Positions 8,517-17,534 of a DNA stretch of 64,000 nt are shown in pieces (position 1 is the stretch's first letter; every line of letters starts with the position of its first letter). The DNA comes from Chloroflexota bacterium. Its GTDB lineage: Bacteria > Chloroflexota > Anaerolineae > Aggregatilineales > Phototrophicaceae. A program made the translations under genes and the position numbers. A model generated the notes under the pieces. The model saw nothing but the letters and a program-made list of their open reading frames with translations, was not told the DNA's origin and searched no databases. The stretch is taken from contig JAPOVL010000013.1 of assembly GCA_026708115.1 (NCBI GenBank), positions 310,001 through 374,000 of the forward strand, in the 5' to 3' direction.

Positions 8517-11375
8517 ATGCAATTCACCACGCCAACTGCTGGACTGATACTGCTGATCACTTTGCCAATAGTCTGGTATGTGGGCTTTCCACGTCACGCT
8601 TTTCGCCGCCGCCGCGATATCACCAGCTTGGCGTTGCGAACGGCGATTGTTGTGCTGCTTGTCCTGGCCCTGGCGGGATTGCAGAGTGTGCAGGCGGTTG
8701 ATCGGCTGGCGGTGGTCTTCCTGGTTGACGCTTCCGATAGTATGGGCACTGCGGCCGAAGACGCGCAATTGCAGTACATTCGCGGGGCGATCGCCGACAA
8801 GCAGCCCGACGACGAATGGGCGGTCGTCTTGTTTGGCGACAACGCGGTGCCAGAGAGCGATTTCAGCCGCGTACAAGAGATTGATGGATTCTCGTCGCTG
8901 CCGGTCGCGACGCATAGCGATATCGCTAATGCCATTCAGACAGCGCTATCAATGTTCCCGGCCGATGCTTCGCCGCGCATCGTTGTTCTTAGCGACGGGC
9001 AGCCGACACAGGGCGACGCCCTCGCGCGCGCCCAACGCGCCGCGGCTTCGGGCGTCGAGATTAGCTATGTGCCGTTTTTCCGCGAGGCGCAGCCCGACGT
9101 AAGAATTACAGAATTGGACGCCCCAAGCCGCGTCGGTGAAAACCAGAGCTTCGATATCGCCGTCGGCATCCATGCCGAGGAAGCGACATCTGCGACGCTG
9201 TTGATCTTCTCGGGTGGAAGCCTGATCCACGAGGAGGCGCTGAACTTGCAGCGGGGCGACACGCGCTTTGCCCTCACTCAGACCAGCGACAAGAGCGGTT
9301 TTCTTGATTTCACTGCGCAACTGATCGTACCGGGCGAGAGCGACAACTACAATCAGAATAATCAATTGGCGGCTTTCAGCCAGGTGATCGGCCCGGCGCG
9401 CGCGCTGCTGGTTCGTGTGAGCGAGGCGGAAGCGCAGAATCTGTTGCCGGCGCTGGAGCAAGCCGGTCTGCTGGTAGACGCGGTGCCGCCAGGAGCCCTG
9501 CCGGTAAACATGGCTCAACTGGCCAATTACAAGAGTGTCATTTTGGTCAATGTTCCGGCTACCGAATTGAGCAATGCCCAGATGAATCTGCTGGATCAGT
9601 ACGTCAGCGACATTGGCGGCGGCCTGGTGATGATTGGCGGGCCGGAAAGCTATGCGCCTGGGGGATACTATCAGACACCTCTGGAGCGTACCCTGCCAGT
9701 AGAGATGCAGATCAAAGATCAGCAACGTTTGCCCAAATTAACGATTGCCTATTTGATTGATCGCTCTGGCAGTATGGGGCAGATCGGTCGCAGCGGTGTA
9801 CCCAACCTGGAATTGGCGAAGCGGGCAATCGTACTTTCGCTGAGTTTGCTGCAACCGAGTGACCGGGTTGCCATCGGCACCTTTGATACCGGCGGCGCCT
9901 GGGTCGTGCCGTTTCAGCAAGTCAACGACGCGCAGGCGCTGGTCGCCATGACCAATACCATTCGATCGGGCGGCGGCACTGACATTTTGGCGGGCTTGCG
10001 CCTGGTGGAACGAGATATCATCAACGAGCCATCACAGTTGAAACACCTAATCCTGCTGACCGATGGCGGCGCAAGCCCAACCGGATTGGTGGAATTGACC
10101 GGCTTGCTGCACGAGCAGTTCGGCGTCAGCTTATCGTCTATTGCGATCGGTCGCAATCCGGCGGAGTTTCTGGAGCGAATGGCCGAAGCGGGCGGGGGCA
10201 ATTATTATCACGTGGCGGACGTAGCGCAGATTCCCTTGATCTTCGCGCAAGAGACGGTCTTGGCATCGCGCTCTTATATCGTCGAAGAAGACTTCACCGC
10301 GCGTGTGACGGGCAGTAACGCGATCATTGACGGCATCAGCAGCTTCCCGCCCTTGCGCGGGTACGTAGCGACCACGCCCAAGACCGCCGCCCAGCGCATC
10401 CTCAGCGGGCCCGAACCCTATTCCGACCCGATTTTGGCCTCCTGGCAATATGGCTTGGGCCGCGTCGTGGCCTGGACCTCGGACGCGAGCGCGCGCTGGG
10501 CGAACGAATGGGTGGCATGGGATGACTTCTCGCGCTTTTGGGGGCAGGCGGTTAACTGGAGCATCAACGCAGGAGCGAACAACAACCTGGAGACGCGTAT
10601 CGGCTTGGAAGATGAATATGCGCGAATCGTGGTTGACGCGCGTGACAACGCGGGACAGTTCTTGGACGGCTTGTTGCTGAGCAGCGCTGTATTGAACCCC
10701 GCCGGCGACAGCCGTCGCATCCCCTTGCTGCAGACGGCGCCGGGCCGCTACGAAGCCACCTTCAAACCGCAGAACGAAGGGGCGTATTTCTTGACGATCA
10801 ATGGCCAGGCGCAGCTTGATGACGGCGACACGGCGCTAAGCGATCTCAATGGATGGGTCTTGTCCTATTCTCCCGAGTACATTCCTCGCGAACCGGATGA
10901 CCGGCACTTGGCGGCAATCGCCGAGCTAACCGGCGGCAGCAATCTGGCGCAGGATCCAGCGGATGTCTTCGCCCACAATCTGGGAGAGCGGCAAGCAGCG
11001 GTTGGCATTTGGCAGAACTTGGTCTTGCTGGCGCTTGTCTTGTTGCCATTGGATATCGCAGTCCGGCGCTTGATCATTACGCGGGGCGATTTGGCGCGCC
11101 TGCGCGCGTACTTGACCGGCCGTCAAAGTGAGGATCAGCAGCGAACACAGCGCTTGCAGGCGCTGCTCAACGTGCGCAGTCGCAGCCGAGACGCGACTGG
11201 ATACGGTGAAGCGCCACGGATTGATCCCGCTCCGAACGCTGCGGGGCCTCCGACCTTCGGACGTCCCGCGCCGGCGCGATCGGCGGGCGATCCGCCCGAG
11301 CCCGCGCCGGCAGACAATCTTGGCGCGAGGCTCTTGCGCAGCCGGGGCAGGCGCCACAACGAGATTGAAGATTGA
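8517..11375 (+). CDS. Membrane-anchored protein with two vWA domains and a GATase-like domain
   Basis: The 952-residue protein has two N-terminal TM helices (residues 7-23 and 40-58). A first vWA domain follows, with the metal-binding motif DASDSMG near residue 73. Next comes a class I glutamine amidotransferase-like domain around 290-400 (SDIGGGLVMIGGPESYAPGGYY). A second vWA domain has a canonical DRSGSMG near 415, GGTD near 485 and LTDGGASPTG. A C-terminal beta region and a TM helix near 835 end in a Pro/Arg-rich tail. This architecture is known from uncharacterised membrane proteins linked to MoxR/BatA-type systems, but no MoxR ATPase is nearby. The catalytic Cys of glutamine amidotransferases is not visible, so that domain is probably structural. 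Confidence 0.8.
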   Translation: MQFTTPTAGLILLITLPIVWYVGFPRHAFRRRRDITSLALRTAIVVLLVLALAGLQSVQAVDRLAVVFLVDASDSMGTAAEDAQLQYIRGAIADKQPDDEWAVVLFGDNAVPESDFSRVQEIDGFSSLPVATHSDIANAIQTALSMFPADASPRIVVLSDGQPTQGDALARAQRAAASGVEISYVPFFREAQPDVRITELDAPSRVGENQSFDIAVGIHAEEATSATLLIFSGGSLIHEEALNLQRGDTRFALTQTSDKSGFLDFTAQLIVPGESDNYNQNNQLAAFSQVIGPARALLVRVSEAEAQNLLPALEQAGLLVDAVPPGALPVNMAQLANYKSVILVNVPATELSNAQMNLLDQYVSDIGGGLVMIGGPESYAPGGYYQTPLERTLPVEMQIKDQQRLPKLTIAYLIDRSGSMGQIGRSGVPNLELAKRAIVLSLSLLQPSDRVAIGTFDTGGAWVVPFQQVNDAQALVAMTNTIRSGGGTDILAGLRLVERDIINEPSQLKHLILLTDGGASPTGLVELTGLLHEQFGVSLSSIAIGRNPAEFLERMAEAGGGNYYHVADVAQIPLIFAQETVLASRSYIVEEDFTARVTGSNAIIDGISSFPPLRGYVATTPKTAAQRILSGPEPYSDPILASWQYGLGRVVAWTSDASARWANEWVAWDDFSRFWGQAVNWSINAGANNNLETRIGLEDEYARIVVDARDNAGQFLDGLLLSSAVLNPAGDSRRIPLLQTAPGRYEATFKPQNEGAYFLTINGQAQLDDGDTALSDLNGWVLSYSPEYIPREPDDRHLAAIAELTGGSNLAQDPADVFAHNLGERQAAVGIWQNLVLLALVLLPLDIAVRRLIITRGDLARLRAYLTGRQSEDQQRTQRLQALLNVRSRSRDATGYGEAPRIDPAPNAAGPPTFGRPAPARSAGDPPEPAPADNLGARLLRSRGRRHNEIED

Positions 11376-11388
11376 GCTGCTGCCGGCG

Positions 11389-12411
11389 TCAATGATCGGT
11401 CTCGCAGCCACTCCCCTCTTCAACGACGCTTTCGTCCACGTAAACGGACTGATCCATGCTGTCGCTGATCTGGTTTTCGTGCAGATACGCGAATGAGCCG
11501 TACAAGACGCTGAGACCATTCAGCGCGCTGCCTGCGATCATGTTTCCTGACAGGAAGGCCTCCGAGTGGTAATCGACGGTGATGCCGTTTCCATTGCGAA
11601 TGCCGTGTAAATCAATGTCGCTGCCGGTATCAACAACAACATTGTCGCATACCAGCGCCATGGACATGTCCAGAACATTGATGCCGATACCGGTTGTGCC
11701 GGCGACGGTATTGCCCAACACATCGGCATGGGACATTTCTGTGACGGCGATGCCATATTCTCCGTTTTGCCGCACGATGTTGTCATTAATGTGAATCATA
11801 GACGTCATATTGGTATAAATCCCGCCATGAGCATTGCCGAAGACAATGTTGCCGGCCACTCGCGATTCTGGCCATTGCATGGTGTTGGTGACATGGATGC
11901 CGAATCCATAGGGCGCTTGCGCGTTGATTACCGAATTGTTCAATATGTCCGCCGCGCCGAGACGAACTTTGATACCCGCCAGGCGACTGTCCAGAACCCT
12001 GTTGTCTTGAACCTTGATCGCCTGGCTGTTGGTGATGAAGATGCCGTATTCACCGCCAACGATCGTTAGCCCCTCGATAGAAACGGCATCGGTGTCACGG
12101 ATCGCGATCGCGGGTGTATCATCGCTCGGGGCAACCAGGGTCACCTGGGCGCCCTCCGCAGCTCGCAGCGTAAGGGGGCGTCCAATAACCAGAGCTTCGC
12201 GATAAGCGCCGGCGGCGATCTCGATGACAGCGTGATCGGGCGCGTCGGCGATTGCCGCGGCAATGCTGTCGTAATCTCCCGGCACATGTAGCTTTACGAC
12301 CATGCCCAGCGCCTTGGGGGCTTGCGCCAGCTGCAGGATCAGGGCGAGCGACAGAAACGCAAATGTCAATCTTCTCGGTCCTGCAAGCGCCTCAATCATC
12401 CCTCGAATCAT
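11389..12411 (-). CDS. Secreted right-handed beta-helix repeat protein
   Basis: The 340-residue protein has an N-terminal signal segment (residues 13-36) and then a ladder of 20-25-residue beta-helix coils: SIEGLTIVGGEYGIFITNS, IKVQDNRVLDSRLAGIKV, VAGNIVFGNAHGGIYTN, IHINDNIVRQNGEYGIAV. This is the NosD/CASH type of parallel beta-helix, commonly found in polysaccharide-binding or -cleaving proteins. No catalytic motif can be assigned. The start lies eight bases after the stop of the AglG-like permease gene, with AAAGGA overlapping that stop. The gene is therefore the last member of the transporter operon and may act on or bind the transported glycan. Confidence 0.75.
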   Translation of the reverse strand: MIRGMIEALAGPRRLTFAFLSLALILQLAQAPKALGMVVKLHVPGDYDSIAAAIADAPDHAVIEIAAGAYREALVIGRPLTLRAAEGAQVTLVAPSDDTPAIAIRDTDAVSIEGLTIVGGEYGIFITNSQAIKVQDNRVLDSRLAGIKVRLGAADILNNSVINAQAPYGFGIHVTNTMQWPESRVAGNIVFGNAHGGIYTNMTSMIHINDNIVRQNGEYGIAVTEMSHADVLGNTVAGTTGIGINVLDMSMALVCDNVVVDTGSDIDLHGIRNGNGITVDYHSEAFLSGNMIAGSALNGLSVLYGSFAYLHENQISDSMDQSVYVDESVVEEGSGCETDH

Positions 12412-12418
12412 GGCCGTT

Positions 12419-14017
12419 TTATCCTTTGACGGCGCCGGCTGTGACGCCGCGCACGAAGTAGCGCTGCAAGCTGAAGAAGACGATCAGCGGCACGACCATG
12501 GTGATGAAAGCGCCCGAAGCCAAAATATCCCATTCGTTAGCATATTGCCCGACGAGTTGTCGTATGCCTACCGTGAGCGGGAACTTCTGTTGGTCAACCA
12601 AGAAGATCAGCGCGTTCATCAAGTCGTTCCATACCCAGACAAACTGGAAAATGGCCAGGGACGCCAGCGCGGGCAATGATAGCGGCACAACAATACGGAA
12701 GAACATGCCAAATTCCGAAGCGCCGTCAACCCGCGCGGCTTCAAAGAGTTCACCGGGGAGATCGCGGAAAAAGTTGTAAAGCAGAAAAATGGCGAATGGC
12801 GTCCCGTAAGATGAATGCGCGATCCAGATGCCGGGCCAGGTGCCGATCAGATTGGCCGCATTCAGCATGCGCAGAACCGGGATCCAGGTGGTTTGCAGCG
12901 GCACAATCAACATGGCGATCGCCAACAGATAGAAGACATTGCGATAGGGCAGGTCCAGCCAGGCGAAGGCGTAGGCCGCCATAGCGGCAATAGCGATCGG
13001 TATGACCGTGCTGGGAATCGTGATGATGAAACTGTTTTTGAAAAAGTTGATGAATCCCGGCTCGGCCAATTGTTCCCGCGTGAATACTTCCTCGTAGTTC
13101 TCCAGCGTCAAGAGCGGATTCTGAATGCCGAGTTCCATCTCGACCGCGCCGACGAAGTCCGCCGCGGCCTTGAACTCGAAGCGACCGTCGGCGCCGACCT
13201 CAAGCGTCCCGGCCAGCGGCAGTTGAGTCGTCGATCCGGCGTCGACGGTTTGCAGCGGACCACCGGCGCGTTGCATGGCATAGCTAATCGTGAAAGGCGG
13301 GTCGGAAACGACGCCCTGGTCGATCGTCGCCTCGAAACTGCCGACAAAACTAGCCCTCGGCTCGAATGCATAAGTGCCGTCTTCGTTGACGATGATTTTG
13401 CCGGCGCGCGGCACGCGTTCCGCCTCGCCGATTTCCTCAATGACCAGTTCGCCCGCTATGGATTCGTAGCCTTGCAGTTGGAATTCGGCGGTGAAAGGCG
13501 TCTCCGCGTCGTCGATTTCGGTCACGAAGGCCCCGGAATAGCCGGCCGCCGGCGCGAAATCGTAGGAGCCATCGGCATGAAACGTGACTGTTCCCACGCC
13601 TGCAAGCGCGATGGGCTGGTCGAATTCGCCGACCGCTATAGTGCCGATGATCTGCTGGACGCGGACACGGTCAACGGCGGCGGCGGGCAAGCCCTCTACC
13701 GCGTCAGTCAACAAGTTGCCGCCTGCGGTTTCGCCTGCGACGACGATATTCTCTCCGCTCTCGCCCGCCGCAACCACTTCGATTTCCCAATGCCTATCGG
13801 TAACGGTCCGGGCCCCGCTTGCGATAGTCCACCAGCCGGAGGCCGAGATGTCGCCGCGGGTGCGGAACGAAGTGACCGCCAAGCCCACAGACGGAACCAG
13901 CCAAATGATGCCGATGATAAGCAGAATCGCGTGGACAGGTCCCCGCCGCGTCAAGGCAATGAGCGCCTCGGTGGGGCCTGGGCGTCGCCCGCTGTAGCTT
14001 GCCGATTGCCCGTCCAC
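12419..14017 (-). CDS. ABC sugar permease, AglG/MalG type, with large extracytoplasmic insert
   Basis: The 532-residue protein is almost twice the usual size of MalG-family permeases. Residues 30-72 (TM1 then TSFRTRGDISASGWWT) and 325-532 are a normal AglG-like permease: PLLTLENYEEVF, five further TM helices, and the EAA loop EAARVDGASEFGMFFRIVVP that contacts the ATPase. About 250 residues between TM1 and TM2 form an extra domain with three similar motifs of the form G-x-V-x3-DGSYxFxP-x3-F-x-G (near 160, 215 and 290). This suggests tandem cadherin/VCBS-like beta modules outside the membrane. The start is GTG at 14017, preceded by GAGGA and seven bases after the AglF-like stop. No ATPase gene is in the operon. 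Confidence 0.88.
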   Translation of the reverse strand: MDGQSASYSGRRPGPTEALIALTRRGPVHAILLIIGIIWLVPSVGLAVTSFRTRGDISASGWWTIASGARTVTDRHWEIEVVAAGESGENIVVAGETAGGNLLTDAVEGLPAAAVDRVRVQQIIGTIAVGEFDQPIALAGVGTVTFHADGSYDFAPAAGYSGAFVTEIDDAETPFTAEFQLQGYESIAGELVIEEIGEAERVPRAGKIIVNEDGTYAFEPRASFVGSFEATIDQGVVSDPPFTISYAMQRAGGPLQTVDAGSTTQLPLAGTLEVGADGRFEFKAAADFVGAVEMELGIQNPLLTLENYEEVFTREQLAEPGFINFFKNSFIITIPSTVIPIAIAAMAAYAFAWLDLPYRNVFYLLAIAMLIVPLQTTWIPVLRMLNAANLIGTWPGIWIAHSSYGTPFAIFLLYNFFRDLPGELFEAARVDGASEFGMFFRIVVPLSLPALASLAIFQFVWVWNDLMNALIFLVDQQKFPLTVGIRQLVGQYANEWDILASGAFITMVVPLIVFFSLQRYFVRGVTAGAVKG

Positions 14018-14024
14018 AGCGTCC

Positions 14025-14930
14025 TCAGATCTCGCGGCGAACTTGCCGCAGTTGATAAATGATAAAGGGCAGGACCAGCAGCAGCAGAATCACCGCCACT
14101 GCGCTGCCGTAACCGGTTCGGTTGTTGTTGAAGGTTTCCCAGAATACGGTGTAACCGATGATGCGGGTTGCGCCCCTTGGCGCGCCCTTTGTCATCACCA
14201 GGACCAGGTCGATCATCTTCAAAGCGTTGATGATCATGGTGACGGCGACAAAGGTCATCGGCCCGCTGAGCATGGGGGCGGAAACGCGCCAGAACAATTG
14301 CCAGGCATTGGCGCCGTCGATCTTGCCGGCTTCATGTATCTCGTCGGGAATGGCTTTGTAGGCCGCCGAAAGCACCACGACGGAAAGACCCGTCCAAATC
14401 CAGACGCCGGCGAAAATCACCGCCAAATTGGCGACTTCTACGCTGCCTAACCAGGCGACAGGCTCAAAATCAGGGAAGACGGACGCCAGAAACGCGTTGA
14501 GGGAACCGAGGTTCGGATTCTGGTTGTATAGCAGGCGAAAGATGACCGCCGCCGCAGTAGCGGAGATCGCCATCGGCATGAACACGATAGACTTGATTAT
14601 CGCTTCGTACTTGACCTTGTCGGACAAGACGGCGACTAGCAACCCAATGAGTACGACGGCTGTCGGAAATATGATGAGCCAGGCGAAGCTGTTGATCAGC
14701 GCGCCGCTGAAGGCTCCGTCGTCGAAACTCAAGAAAAAGCGATCTTCGGTCAACAGGATGCGATAGTTGTCAAGACCGACGAATTCCTTGGCCGGCGTCG
14801 TGATTGTTCCCCGGGTGAAACTCAGTATGACGGTGACGATCGTCGGGTAGACGTAAAAAAGCGCCATCGCGATCAGCGCCGGGCCAGCGAAGAGCCAGGG
14901 GATTATCTTGCTGAATCTGCTCGTATGCAT
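14025..14930 (-). CDS. ABC sugar permease, AglF/MalF type
   Basis: The 301-residue protein has six TM helices and the binding-protein-dependent permease domain. The EAA loop is visible near residue 205 (EAGKIDGANAWQLFWRVSAP). The preceding region (VGLDNYRILLTEDRFF, then MPMAISATAAAVIFRLLYNQ) is typical of alpha-glucoside permease AglF. It pairs with the downstream AglG-like subunit and with the binding protein encoded upstream. A strong hairpin sits between the binding-protein gene and this gene, so expression is probably lower than that of the binding protein. Confidence 0.9.
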   Translation of the reverse strand: MHTSRFSKIIPWLFAGPALIAMALFYVYPTIVTVILSFTRGTITTPAKEFVGLDNYRILLTEDRFFLSFDDGAFSGALINSFAWLIIFPTAVVLIGLLVAVLSDKVKYEAIIKSIVFMPMAISATAAAVIFRLLYNQNPNLGSLNAFLASVFPDFEPVAWLGSVEVANLAVIFAGVWIWTGLSVVVLSAAYKAIPDEIHEAGKIDGANAWQLFWRVSAPMLSGPMTFVAVTMIINALKMIDLVLVMTKGAPRGATRIIGYTVFWETFNNNRTGYGSAVAVILLLLVLPFIIYQLRQVRREI

Positions 14931-14989
14931 GTTCTGCTGATCAGTCCGATTGCCGCAGGCAGCCTTAATGCGCGGATAGCAGCATTGTC

Positions 14990-15017
14990 AAAAAAGGGCA
15001 GCCACAACGGGCTGCCC
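14990..15017 (-). terminator. Intrinsic terminator between binding-protein and permease genes
   Basis: On the minus strand GGGCAGCC, a six-base loop and GGCTGCCC form a perfect eight-base stem followed by TTTTTT. It lies about 24 bases after the binding-protein stop and 60 bases before the AglF-like start. A terminator at this place in a sugar ABC operon normally lets the binding protein be made in excess while some transcripts read through. Confidence 0.85.
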
Positions 15018-15040
15018 TCATAGCGACTCGTGCTGTCAGG

Positions 15041-16330
15041 CTATCCGCCGTAGGCGGTATCGGCCACGTCTTCGATGAACTGGGCCACCTCTGCCACAGC
15101 GTCGGGATTGGCCACCAGGTCTTGCAGGCCGGTGAACATGGCGTCGCCGCCAATCGCGCCCGGCGCCAGGTCAGAACCGTCAAAGGCGACGTAGTTGGCA
15201 TTGGCGACCATGGCCGCCGCAGCGCCATCGCAGGGCTCGGCGTAGACATCGGCCGAAACGTTGTAGTTAGCCGACAACTGCGGCCCCGTTTCCTGTGTCG
15301 CCATGATTTCCTGGGCTTCAGCGCCGGCCATCCAGCGCATCCACTCCCGTACCTCGGGCCTGTCGTTGAACATCAGCCAGAAGTTGCCACCGAGAACGAC
15401 GGAATTGGCGTACATCTCGTTGATGGACGGGAATTGGAAAGAACCAAAATCATCGGGACAAGTCTGACCCGGGAAGTTGGCTTGGGCGAAACTGCGCATG
15501 AAGCTGGCGAGCGGGAACAGCCCGGCTTCACCGTTCATTACGGCGTCCATGGCGCCGATGAATCCACGGGCGAGCGTTCCATCGGAGCCGCCGGCCAGGC
15601 GCGTGTCAGTTGGCGATACCGCTTCGGCGAAATGTTCCAGCGCGCTGATGACGGTGGGATCGGTCCATTCAACTTCGTGGGTCACAAATAGCTTGTGGTA
15701 CATCTCCGGACCGGCGATGTTGAGATAGAGGTTCTCGAAGAAATCGGTCAGCGTCCAGCCATCCAAAGCGCCGAGCGCCAAGGGCGGTATCCCTTCTTCC
15801 GCCAGGATATCCAGGTACTCGATGAACTCAGCCCAGGTTGTGGGCGCGTCTTCGCCGATGTCTTCAAAGACATCCGTGCGGCGCCAGGCGATACTCTTGG
15901 AGCTGACCGCACTGACGACACCGTAGAATTCGCCATCAACTGAACCCAGATCAATCAGCGCCTGACCGTAATTGGCCGCGACGAACTCTGGCGTGAGTAC
16001 CGGGTCGTCGCCGCTGGTCAAGGGTATGATCAAGCCTTCGCGCGCCATATCCGCCATCACGCCGGGGCGCGGCATAGCGGAGATGTCGGGCGGGTTGCCG
16101 GCGCTGGCCATGATCTGTGGCAGCAGGTGGCAATCGCGATCATCAATATGCTCGACCTCAATGCCGGTCGCGTCGGTAAAGACAGCGTTGGTAGCGTTGA
16201 AGCCAACGCCCTCAGCCCCGCCCCAACAGGTGACGATCGTCACCTTGGGGGCGTCCTGGGCAAGCAGCGCCGCCGGAACGAGCGCTAACACGAGAAGCAG
16301 CAGGAAACCTAAAATCAGTAGTCTGCGCAT
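15041..16330 (-). CDS. ABC transporter sugar-binding protein, AglE-like
   Basis: The 429-residue extracellular solute-binding protein (family 1) has a clear signal peptide (LLILGFLLLLVLALVPAALLA, cut before QDAP). It lacks a lipobox cysteine and so is not an obvious lipoprotein. The mature part starts with VTIVTCWGGAEG and continues with NPPDISAMPRPGVMADMAREGLI, features of alpha-glucoside-binding proteins of the AglE type. The ATG at 16330 is chosen because AAAGGA lies eight bases upstream and the signal peptide follows at once; the frame is open to 16396. It is the first gene of the operon with the two permeases and the beta-helix protein. Confidence 0.9.
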   Translation of the reverse strand: MRRLLILGFLLLLVLALVPAALLAQDAPKVTIVTCWGGAEGVGFNATNAVFTDATGIEVEHIDDRDCHLLPQIMASAGNPPDISAMPRPGVMADMAREGLIIPLTSGDDPVLTPEFVAANYGQALIDLGSVDGEFYGVVSAVSSKSIAWRRTDVFEDIGEDAPTTWAEFIEYLDILAEEGIPPLALGALDGWTLTDFFENLYLNIAGPEMYHKLFVTHEVEWTDPTVISALEHFAEAVSPTDTRLAGGSDGTLARGFIGAMDAVMNGEAGLFPLASFMRSFAQANFPGQTCPDDFGSFQFPSINEMYANSVVLGGNFWLMFNDRPEVREWMRWMAGAEAQEIMATQETGPQLSANYNVSADVYAEPCDGAAAAMVANANYVAFDGSDLAPGAIGGDAMFTGLQDLVANPDAVAEVAQFIEDVADTAYGG

Positions 16331-16414
16331 GACTTTGTCCTTTCTTATAACTATCTTCCATTGTGCAAACATCCGGAGCCGATATATGCGATCCAATCAG
16401 GCAAATATAGCGCT

Positions 16415-16436
16415 GGTTGACAGAATCGTGTCGACC
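16415..16436. promoter_or_regulatory. Imperfect inverted repeat, candidate operator of the sugar operon
   Basis: GGTTGACA and TGTCGACC are inverted half-sites (one mismatch) separated by GAATCG, about 85 bases upstream of the binding-protein start. Size and position fit an operator for a LacI- or GntR-type regulator. No regulator gene is adjacent, so this is tentative. Confidence 0.35.
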
Positions 16437-16516
16437 AAGGACCTACATTTACTTTACCGCAGCAGAACGTGCGCTGCAAGAAACTAGGCGCGCGCGTCGC
16501 CCGGCGGCCAGGGTCA

Positions 16517-17515
16517 TCAACGCTCCGAAAGAAACACGGTGAAATCGAGATTCCCGGGCGAGTGGCCGAAGCCAGTCAGCAGGGCAGCGCATTCGCCCCG
16601 ATGCTGCGTGCCGTGATTGACCACATGCGCCAGGCAATGCCAGAGGACGCGATGGCGCATGATGCCGTCTCCTTCATAACTTACTGTGCCAGCCAGATCA
16701 TCATCTGACAGGCTGTTCAGGTAGTGCCAGAATGCGCTTCTTTCCTCTGCCCAGCGCGCGCGAATTGCCGAGACATTGGCGAAGTCTTCCGGCTTCAACT
16801 CGCCAATAGACACGCCCCCATTGAGCAAGTTTCGCCAAACGTATTCGGCATCCAGGAGATGCACCAGTGCGCCCCGCAAGCTGCCCCAGCCGAATTCGTT
16901 GGGCGCGGTCAGTTGCTCAACCGAGACCTCTTCCGCCCTATCCAGGATTCGCTCATTTGCCCAATCGTTGTATTGGAAGAGCAACTCAATATCTTTGCAG
17001 TTCATCGTGTCTCCGTTCTTATGTTTGTTCCGGCTATTGAGGAAAAGCGGGAAATCGACATCGCCCGGCGAATAGCCAAAACCTGTCAGCAGCGCCGCGC
17101 ATTCGGCGCGGTGATGACTGCCGTGGTTGATGACGTGGATGAGCAAATGCCAGAGCGGTTCGCCGCGCAATCCGCCCAGCGCTTCATGGTCAAGGCTAGC
17201 GTTCAGTTCTTCGTCGCTCAATTGCCCGAGATAGTTCCAGAAGGCGCGCCTTACCGCCGCCCAGCGCGCGCGGATGCTGGCGACATCGGGAAAGTCTTCA
17301 GGATCGAGCGCCTCTACGTCAATGCCATCTTCAAGCAGGATGCGCCATATGTATTCGGCGTCCAGGGTGTGGACCAACGCGCCGCACAGGCTGCCCCAAC
17401 CGAGATCGTTGGGCGCGATCAGTTGCTCAACCGAGACCTTTGCCGCCGCATCCAGGATTCGCTCATTCGCCCAATCGCTGTATTGAAAGAGAAGCTCAAT
17501 CCCCCCGCGATTCAT
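16517..17515 (-). CDS. Tandem DinB-domain fusion protein
   Basis: A single frame of 332 residues encodes two complete DinB/YfiT-type four-helix domains (residues about 1-160 and 170-332). Each has the metal-binding pattern seen in the family: ALVHTLDAEYIW plus NHGSHHRAE in the first, ALVHLLDAEYVW plus NHGTQHRGE in the second. The short linker RNKHKNGDT aligns at DNA level with the stop and spacer of the neighbouring single-domain gene, so the fusion seems to come from loss of a stop between tandem duplicates. A GGAG before the second ATG could still allow separate translation of domain two. DinB-fold proteins include thiol transferases and damage-induced proteins; the substrate is unknown. 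Confidence 0.8.
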   Translation of the reverse strand: MNRGGIELLFQYSDWANERILDAAAKVSVEQLIAPNDLGWGSLCGALVHTLDAEYIWRILLEDGIDVEALDPEDFPDVASIRARWAAVRRAFWNYLGQLSDEELNASLDHEALGGLRGEPLWHLLIHVINHGSHHRAECAALLTGFGYSPGDVDFPLFLNSRNKHKNGDTMNCKDIELLFQYNDWANERILDRAEEVSVEQLTAPNEFGWGSLRGALVHLLDAEYVWRNLLNGGVSIGELKPEDFANVSAIRARWAEERSAFWHYLNSLSDDDLAGTVSYEGDGIMRHRVLWHCLAHVVNHGTQHRGECAALLTGFGHSPGNLDFTVFLSER

Positions 17516-17534
17516 GAAGTCTACCCGCCGATGT

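Noticed and set aside
8390-8701. A 103-codon frame before and across the vWA gene start
   Set aside because: It overlaps the vWA gene in another frame and lacks a ribosome-binding site and plausible domains.
12815-14062. A 415-codon open frame opposite the AglG-like permease insert
   Set aside because: It is very Arg/Asp/Gly-rich and mirrors the repetitive insert on the other strand. The permease frame has clear TM helices and the EAA loop.
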